Shown in pieces: positions 58,824 to 64,000 of a stretch of DNA of 64,000 nt. Under the pieces are notes generated by a model. That model did not search any database, was not told the origin of the DNA, and saw only the letters and a list, made by a program, of their open reading frames with translations. The translations under genes were made by a program, and so were the position numbers. The DNA comes from JAYRSJ01 sp041920215. Its GTDB lineage: Bacteria > Pseudomonadota > Gammaproteobacteria > Burkholderiales > Burkholderiaceae_C. The stretch is from positions 9,344 to 73,343 of the forward strand of contig JAYRSJ010000023.1 of the NCBI GenBank assembly GCA_041920215.1, given 5' to 3'. Each line of letters opens with the position of its first letter. The stretch's first letter is position 1.

Positions 58824-60788
58824 TCAGCGCTTCAGATGCTGGGCCAGGAACTTCTCCATGGCCTCGTAGAACTCGAAGCGGTTCTCCTCGTTGGCGAAGC
58901 CGTGGCCTTCGTTGTCCTTGACCATGTACTGCACCTCGACGCCGCGCTTCTTCAGCGCCTCCACCATCTGGTCGCTCTCGCTCTTGACCACGCGCGGGTC
59001 CTTGGCGCCCTGGGCGATGAACAGCGGGGTCTTGATCTTGTCGGCGTTCAGCGCCGGCGAGGTGGCCACCAGACGCTCCTTGTCCTTCTCCGGATGGCCC
59101 ACCATCGCATGCAGCTTTTCCAGGAAGGGCTTCCAGTAGGGCGGGATGCTGTTCATGAAGGTCAGCAGATTGCTGACGCCCACATAGTCCACCGCCGCCG
59201 CATACAGCTCCGGCGTGTAGGTGATGCCGGCCAGCGTGGCGTAGCCGCCGTAGCTGGCGCCGTAGATGCCCACGCGCTTGGGATCGGCCACGCCCTGCTT
59301 GATCAGCCACTGCACGCCATCGGTGATGTCGTCCTGCATCTTCAGGCCCCACTGGTTGAAGCTGGCCTCCCAGAAGGCGCGGCCATAGCCGGTGGAACCG
59401 CGGAAGTTCATCTGCAGCACGCAGTAGCCGCGGTTGGCCAGGAACTGCACCTCGGGGCTGTAGCCCCAGACATCGCGGGCCCAGGGGCCGCCGTGCGGGT
59501 TGACCACGCAGGGCAGGTTCTTGCTCTTGCCCTGGGGCAGGGTCAGATAGCCGTGGATGGTCAGGCCGTCGCGGCTCTGGTACTTGATGGGCTGCATCGT
59601 GGCCATGCGGCTCTCGGGCAGCCAGGGCGCGATATCGCCCATCTTGACCAGCGCGTCGGTCTTGCGGTCGTAGACATAGCGGGCGCCCGGCGTGCGGTCG
59701 TTGTAGGCGGCCACGATGAAGCGCTGCTCGTCGTTGGTGACGCTCTGCAGATTCACCTCATAGCCCGGCAGCCTGCCGCGCAGGCGCGTCATCAGCGCCT
59801 GGGTTTCCTTGTCGAAGAAATGCTCGCCGGCCTTGTCGGTGACATAGCTGGCGCTGGTCAGCACCTTGCGCAGCCGCGAATAGCTGGCCCCGCTGATGTC
59901 CACCTCGGGGTGGGCGTAGACCAGCTGCTCGGCCTCGGGCTGGGCCGGGTCGATCAGCACCAGGGCGCTCTTGTCGCGGCCGCGGTTGGAGGCGGCATAG
60001 AACTTCTTGTTGTCGAAGTCGAACAGGGCCGGCGAGACGCTGGTACGGAAGTCGGTCGTGATGATGGGCTTGAAGGCCTCGTCTTCCTTGTCGCGGTAGA
60101 GCAGGGTGTTGTTGACGCCATCGCTGGCGATGGCCATGCGCACCTTGCCGGCATGGTCGGTCTGCCAGCCGACGATATTGCCGGGGTTCTGCGCCACCAC
60201 GGTCTGGGCGCCGGTCTTCACATGGATGCGCACCACGTCGAACACCCGCTTGTCGCGCTGGTTGTGGCTGACCAGGATGTGCTCCGGGTCTTCGCGCAGA
60301 TCGTTGACCAGCTGGGCACGCAGCTTGTCGCCGGGGGTCAGGTCGGTGACCTTGCCGCTCTTGACGTCCACCGCCACCACATGGAAGTTCTCGTCGCCGC
60401 CGAAGTCCTTCACATACAGCAGGGTGTCGTCGCCCTTCCAGAAATAGCCGCCGATGTCGCGGGCGCTCTCCTGGGTCAGCTGGCGCGGCTCGCCGACCAG
60501 CTGCTTGCCGTCGAAGGCCTGCACGAACAGGTTCATGCGCTTGCTCTTGCCGTCCTCGCCCAGCGCGGGCTGCATAAAGCTCATCCACTGGCCGCTGGCG
60601 CTGAGGCGGTAGTAGGCGCGGTCGGGGCTGCGGAAGAAGTCGCGCAGCGGGATGGGGGCGGCGCCATCGGCCTGGCTGCCGGCGGCGGCCTGGGCCAGCA
60701 CCGGGTTGCCCGTCAGGGCCAGCGTGGCGGCGGCGGCCATGCCCAGCAGGGCAAAGCTGCGCTTGTTCATCTTGGTCGTCGTTTTCAT
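58824..60788 (-). CDS. S9 family (prolyl oligopeptidase-like) peptidase, exported
   Basis: This 654-residue protein has an N-terminal signal peptide (KRSFALLGMAAAATLALTGNPVLAQA), a beta-propeller of about 330 residues and a C-terminal alpha/beta hydrolase with the nucleophile Ser in GIYGASYGGYATLAG, the acid in QGAKDPRV and the His in NEGHGFANEENR. It is expected to cleave short peptides in the periplasm. Two adjacent ATGs (60788 and 60770) are possible starts. Confidence 0.93.
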   Translation of the reverse strand: MKTTTKMNKRSFALLGMAAAATLALTGNPVLAQAAAGSQADGAAPIPLRDFFRSPDRAYYRLSASGQWMSFMQPALGEDGKSKRMNLFVQAFDGKQLVGEPRQLTQESARDIGGYFWKGDDTLLYVKDFGGDENFHVVAVDVKSGKVTDLTPGDKLRAQLVNDLREDPEHILVSHNQRDKRVFDVVRIHVKTGAQTVVAQNPGNIVGWQTDHAGKVRMAIASDGVNNTLLYRDKEDEAFKPIITTDFRTSVSPALFDFDNKKFYAASNRGRDKSALVLIDPAQPEAEQLVYAHPEVDISGASYSRLRKVLTSASYVTDKAGEHFFDKETQALMTRLRGRLPGYEVNLQSVTNDEQRFIVAAYNDRTPGARYVYDRKTDALVKMGDIAPWLPESRMATMQPIKYQSRDGLTIHGYLTLPQGKSKNLPCVVNPHGGPWARDVWGYSPEVQFLANRGYCVLQMNFRGSTGYGRAFWEASFNQWGLKMQDDITDGVQWLIKQGVADPKRVGIYGASYGGYATLAGITYTPELYAAAVDYVGVSNLLTFMNSIPPYWKPFLEKLHAMVGHPEKDKERLVATSPALNADKIKTPLFIAQGAKDPRVVKSESDQMVEALKKRGVEVQYMVKDNEGHGFANEENRFEFYEAMEKFLAQHLKR

Positions 60789-60966
60789 GGTGTCCTTCCT
60801 CCAGGATTTGTCTCAGGGAGCCGAGGCGCTGCGGCGTCGGCGTGGGCGCATTGTGCGCAGGCCGGGCCCGCGGGCCAGGGCTGCATGGATGGCCTGCGGG
60901 CCGGGGGTGACGAACGGCGGCCGGCGCGGGCCGGCTGCGGTCGGGGGGCGTCGGGAGCCCCGGGGG

Positions 60967-62559
60967 TCAGGTCTTGCTGGACGCGCCGCCGGCCGGCTTC
61001 AGCAGGCCCTCGCAGGTGCTGCGCTCGGCGCTGCCGGCCTCGACCTTGGCGCAGACGCCGTCCAGCTGGGTCCGGAGCCGCTTGATCACCGCGGCCTGCT
61101 TGCCATCGGCATTCCAGCTCTGCAGCTTGCTGCCCACCCGCTGCAGCGACCGGGCGCTGCGCTCGTAGAACGCGCCCTCGTCCTTGGCGGCCTCGCTGAA
61201 GAGCTGGGCCGCGGCCTTCTCGATGCGGGCGGCATCCTGCGGTGCCAGCTCCACCAGCGCATTGAAATAGCCGGCGCCCCATTGCAGACGGGTGGCCGGG
61301 CCCTCGCTCTTGTTGAAGGCCTCCTCGTACCAGCGCAGCGCCTCGTCCTTGCGGCCCTGCTTGCGGGCATTGCCGCCCAGCATGCTCATCAGGTAGTAGG
61401 GCGAATGGCTCTTGGCCAGATTGCTCTTCAGCAGCGCATCGCTCTCGCCCCACAGCCCGCTCTGGCCCAGGGTGTAGGCGGCGGCGGTGATGACGGCCTG
61501 GCGCTCGTAGCCGTCGCGGATCTCGCGGTCGGCGCGGGCCGCATGCTCGGCCACTTCCTTGACCAGGGCCGGCGGCAGGCTGGGCTTGAGCGTGTCCTTG
61601 GGCTGATCCAGCCGGGCCAGGCTGACGCGCGCCTGCAGCGCGCCGAGCCGGTCGGCCCGCGACAGGCTGGCATCGGCCTCCAGGCGCTTCAGCGCGGTCT
61701 CGAAGCCGCTCACCAGGGCCTGGCGATCGGCGCTGCCGGCCTCGGGGGCCAGCGCGCGGGTGATCTCGGCCGCATAGTTGACCAGCACATCGGCTTGCAC
61801 CCGTGCCTGCGCGGCGTCGGCCAGCAGCTTGCGCACCTTGTCGCGCAGCGCGGCGTCGGGCTTCAGGCCCTGGCCCTGGTCGCTGACCGCCAGGGCCTTG
61901 AGCCACAGCCGGGTGGCGGCGTCGGGCTCGGCGTCCTGGCTGGCGGCGGCCAGCTCGGCCAGCAGGGCCGGGCGCTCGGCGGCGCCCACCAGCTGGGCCT
62001 CGTCCACCTCCCAGGCATAGAAGCTCAGCAGCCGCCACTCATTGGCGCTCAGCCTGGCCTTCTTGCCGCGGGCATCGGCCAGCACCGCCTTGATGGGCCG
62101 GCCGCCGGCCATGCCCAGCTGCAGCACCTTCATCACCTGGGGCGCATCGGCCTCGCCCGGCAGGCGGGTCAGCTCCTGGCCATCGGCGCTGAACAGGATC
62201 AGGGTCGGGTAGCCGCGCACCTTGAAGCGGGCGCCCAGCTTCTGCGCACCGGGCAGGTCGCCGTCCACATTGACCGCCACCACCGCGCGCGACTGCGCGA
62301 TGAAGTCCTGCCGGTTGAACAGCGTGGCCTTGAGCTGGTTGCAGGGCGGGCACCATTTGGCGCCCCAGTACAGCAGCACCGGCTTCTTCTCGGCGCGGGC
62401 CTGGGCAAAGGCGCGCTCGATATCGGCATCGGCCGCGGCCGGCTGCCAGGCCACGCTGGCGGCGGGTGTGCTGGCCCGGGCAGCGCCCAGCGGGGCGAGG
62501 GTGGCAGCGGCCAGCGCGGCGGCCAGGGCGATGGCGTTCAGTGCAGTCTTGTTCATCAT
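60967..62559 (-). CDS. Exported thioredoxin-fold protein with long helical C-terminus
   Basis: The product is 530 residues with a signal peptide ending near residue 29. A thioredoxin domain (about 35-165) has the WCPPC redox motif (Cys70, Cys73) and the cis-Pro in GYPTLI. The remaining 360 residues are Ala-rich helices resembling tetratricopeptide repeats (SPYYLMSMLGGNARKQGRKDEALRWYEEAF). It should act in the periplasm in disulfide reduction or exchange. No DsbD partner is adjacent. Confidence 0.87.
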   Translation of the reverse strand: MMNKTALNAIALAAALAAATLAPLGAARASTPAASVAWQPAAADADIERAFAQARAEKKPVLLYWGAKWCPPCNQLKATLFNRQDFIAQSRAVVAVNVDGDLPGAQKLGARFKVRGYPTLILFSADGQELTRLPGEADAPQVMKVLQLGMAGGRPIKAVLADARGKKARLSANEWRLLSFYAWEVDEAQLVGAAERPALLAELAAASQDAEPDAATRLWLKALAVSDQGQGLKPDAALRDKVRKLLADAAQARVQADVLVNYAAEITRALAPEAGSADRQALVSGFETALKRLEADASLSRADRLGALQARVSLARLDQPKDTLKPSLPPALVKEVAEHAARADREIRDGYERQAVITAAAYTLGQSGLWGESDALLKSNLAKSHSPYYLMSMLGGNARKQGRKDEALRWYEEAFNKSEGPATRLQWGAGYFNALVELAPQDAARIEKAAAQLFSEAAKDEGAFYERSARSLQRVGSKLQSWNADGKQAAVIKRLRTQLDGVCAKVEAGSAERSTCEGLLKPAGGASSKT

Positions 62560-62701
62560 GCGGCGGGCGTGTCACGCCGCCCTTGTGGGGCGGCGTGCTC
62601 ATGGCTGAGGAAAGCGCCGATTGTGTGCCCAAGCGCGCGGCCCTGCCCATCAGGGGAATGCAGGAGGGAGGGCGGGACTCAGGCCGCGCCCTCTTTTTCT
62701 T

Positions 62702-63277
62702 TCAACGCAGCTCGTACTTCTGATTGGCCTTGAACGCTTCTACCTCCAGGGGCGACTTCTCATAGCCGTAGGTCGCCAAGTCAGAGAAGTGCTGGGTGAT
62801 CACCTGCTTCAAGCTCGATCGCTCGATCTGCTGGACATGCACCAACTCGTGGGCCAGCCGCGGTGTGTTGAGTTCATAGCCTTTGCGCACATAGATCGAA
62901 TAGCCGAATACCTGCGCGTTGTTCACGATGCCTTCGCCGACAAATCCCAGCGCCTCACCCACCAGCTTCAGGAGCAGCTTGTCGTGGGGAAAGGGCACCT
63001 CGTCAACAAGGATGATCCGCACCTTCTCTGGGTTCTTGATGCCAAGCTCCCTCGCGATGGCCAGCGGCTGCTCATCCAGCGCCTGGCCGGCCCTGAGTCC
63101 GGCCTCTTCCATGCCCGCAGCCCACTCGATGTACTGCGGCAGCACGACCAGTGAAATGAGCTTTTTATGAAAGACGCCGAGCCCGACCGCAAGGGCAAGG
63201 ACAAGCGCCACAGAGAGCTTCAGGATTTTCAATCGATTCAAGGTGATGACCTGGGTGTGTATGGGATGCGCAGCCAC
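62702..63277 (-). CDS. Membrane-anchored HExxH protein, putative metallopeptidase
   Basis: The 191-residue frame begins at GTG 63277 (start uncertain). It has one transmembrane helix at about 20-45 (KLSVALVLALAVGLGVF) and the zinc motif HELVHVQQ with His143, Glu144 and His147. Its codon use is less G+C-rich than that of the neighbours, a possible sign of later acquisition. The usual third zinc ligand cannot be pointed out with certainty. It resembles DUF4157-like small peptidases only in the motif. Function unknown. Confidence 0.65.
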   Translation of the reverse strand: MAAHPIHTQVITLNRLKILKLSVALVLALAVGLGVFHKKLISLVVLPQYIEWAAGMEEAGLRAGQALDEQPLAIARELGIKNPEKVRIILVDEVPFPHDKLLLKLVGEALGFVGEGIVNNAQVFGYSIYVRKGYELNTPRLAHELVHVQQIERSSLKQVITQHFSDLATYGYEKSPLEVEAFKANQKYELR

Positions 63278-63295
63278 GGAGGCGGTGAGTTTGTA

Positions 63296-63799
63296 TCAGC
63301 TCGCCGCGCCCCGCCGCGCCGCCTCGATGGCCGCGATATCGATCTTGCCCATGCCCATCATCGCCTCGAAGGCCCGCCGGGCCGCCGCGCGGTCGGAGTC
63401 GGCCAGCGCGGCCGTCAACGCCCGCGGCGTGATCTGCCAGGACAGGCCCCAGCGGTCCTTGCACCAGCCGCAGGCGCTGGCCTGGCCGCCGTTGTCGATC
63501 AGGGCGTTCCACAGGCGGTCGGTTTCGGCCTGGTCCTCGGTGGCCACCTGGAACGAGAACGCCTCGCTGGGCTTGAACGCGGGGCCGCCGTTCAGGCCCA
63601 GGCAGGGCAGGCCCAGCACCGTGAACTCGACGGTCAGCACATCGCCCTGCCGGCCCGAGGGATAGTCGGCCGGCGCATGCATCACCGCACCCACCGCGCT
63701 ATCGGGAAAAGTCCGCGCATAGAACTGCGCGGCCTCCAGCGCGCTGCCGTCGTACCAGAGGCAGAGGGTGGCCTTGGGGGGCGTGCTGCGGGTGGGCAT
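63296..63799 (-). CDS. VOC family protein, PhnB-like (3-demethylubiquinone methyltransferase-type)
   Basis: This 167-residue protein contains LCLWYDGSALEAAQFYARTFPDS at the N-terminus and GWCKDRWGLSWQITPRAL, both typical of the PhnB-like VOC family, and EAMMGMGKIDIAAIEAA as a C-terminal helix. The start at 63799 fits the family. The region 63800-64000 downstream on the other side holds no gene I can support. Confidence 0.9.
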   Translation of the reverse strand: MPTRSTPPKATLCLWYDGSALEAAQFYARTFPDSAVGAVMHAPADYPSGRQGDVLTVEFTVLGLPCLGLNGGPAFKPSEAFSFQVATEDQAETDRLWNALIDNGGQASACGWCKDRWGLSWQITPRALTAALADSDRAAARRAFEAMMGMGKIDIAAIEAARRGAAS

Positions 63800-64000
63800 G
63801 GTGGGCTCCGTCTTGGGGCGGTGGGGAATCGTATACGGTGGGGCGGATATGCAGCGACTGCCGCCGTTCGCCTGTAAGCGTCCGGCCATCCCGTCTTGAC
63901 GCCGTATTCAGTCGGAGTCCAGCACTTGGATGATGGGGCAGCCCCCTGTCGATGAGCCCCTTTGGCATTTGCGCAGCAGCCCCGCCAGTGCGCTGCGCAT

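Noticed and set aside
63800..64000. Frame reading inward from the right edge
   Set aside because: Its translation is Arg/His/Pro-rich without domain and overlaps the VOC upstream region.

Overview
The window is about 69 % G+C, densely coded and has many overlapping start/stop junctions. It looks like a chromosomal segment of a betaproteobacterium of the order Burkholderiales, in the Roseateles/Pelomonas/Rubrivivax-like part of the order. That placement is an inference from the mnmG-rsmG-parA...parB block with parS sites inside coding sequence, PEP-CTERM proteins, the DUF2868/DUF3482 pair, type-2 argC and a prkA-yeaH-spoVR operon. No rRNA, tRNA, CRISPR array, integrase or transposase was seen.

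Layout. 1-2504: an ECF42-type sigma factor with YCII and VOC small proteins. 2504-8555: a DUF2868 membrane protein with its GTPase partner, a DUF2242 lipoprotein, a split YeeE/YedE transporter and a periplasmic binding protein. 8571-15214: a propeller-type diguanylate cyclase, a VOC protein, then an NrtR-like regulator divergent from an SPFH protein and an NAD-kinase-like enzyme, with a large dyad operator between them. 15266-22675: a decayed Mrr-like endonuclease gene, a two-headed lytic enzyme, a three-domain QueD-like protein with QueE, MazG and DnaQ-like proteins, a GNAT and an AbrB/PIN pair. Two intergenic stretches here are copies of one module carrying DnaA-box-like sites. 22715-30863: two PEP-CTERM paralogues, a WYL regulator divergent from an HNH-like protein, PduO-type cobalamin adenosyltransferase, a GlcD-like oxidase and SpoVR. 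30860-34090: YeaH and PrkA. 34515-41798: parB, hydrolase, argC, GNATs, parA, rsmG and mnmG, with three parS sites. 41861-43943: epimerase, MerR, a cysteine cluster protein and a DUF2061 protein behind a Fur-like box.

44056-48521 is the most interesting stretch. A LuxR-type regulator without a LuxI partner sits upstream of a 62-residue peptide with a double-glycine leader, an HlyD-type adaptor and a C39-peptidase ABC exporter, all on the minus strand. Two palindromes resembling lux boxes and sharing a core lie before luxR and before the peptide gene. The predicted mature peptide begins and ends with the same six residues (APKAGW). I read this as a LuxR-controlled secreted-peptide system, either a signal or a bacteriocin; the activity is not shown by sequence.

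48732-64000: NatAB-type exporter and a secreted hydrolase, MaoC dehydratase, GST, NUDIX, an FNR-like iron-sulfur regulator, a PAS chemoreceptor overlapping a PAS-GGDEF-EAL protein, a long inverted repeat, an S9 peptidase, a thioredoxin-fold protein, a membrane-anchored HExxH protein and a VOC protein.
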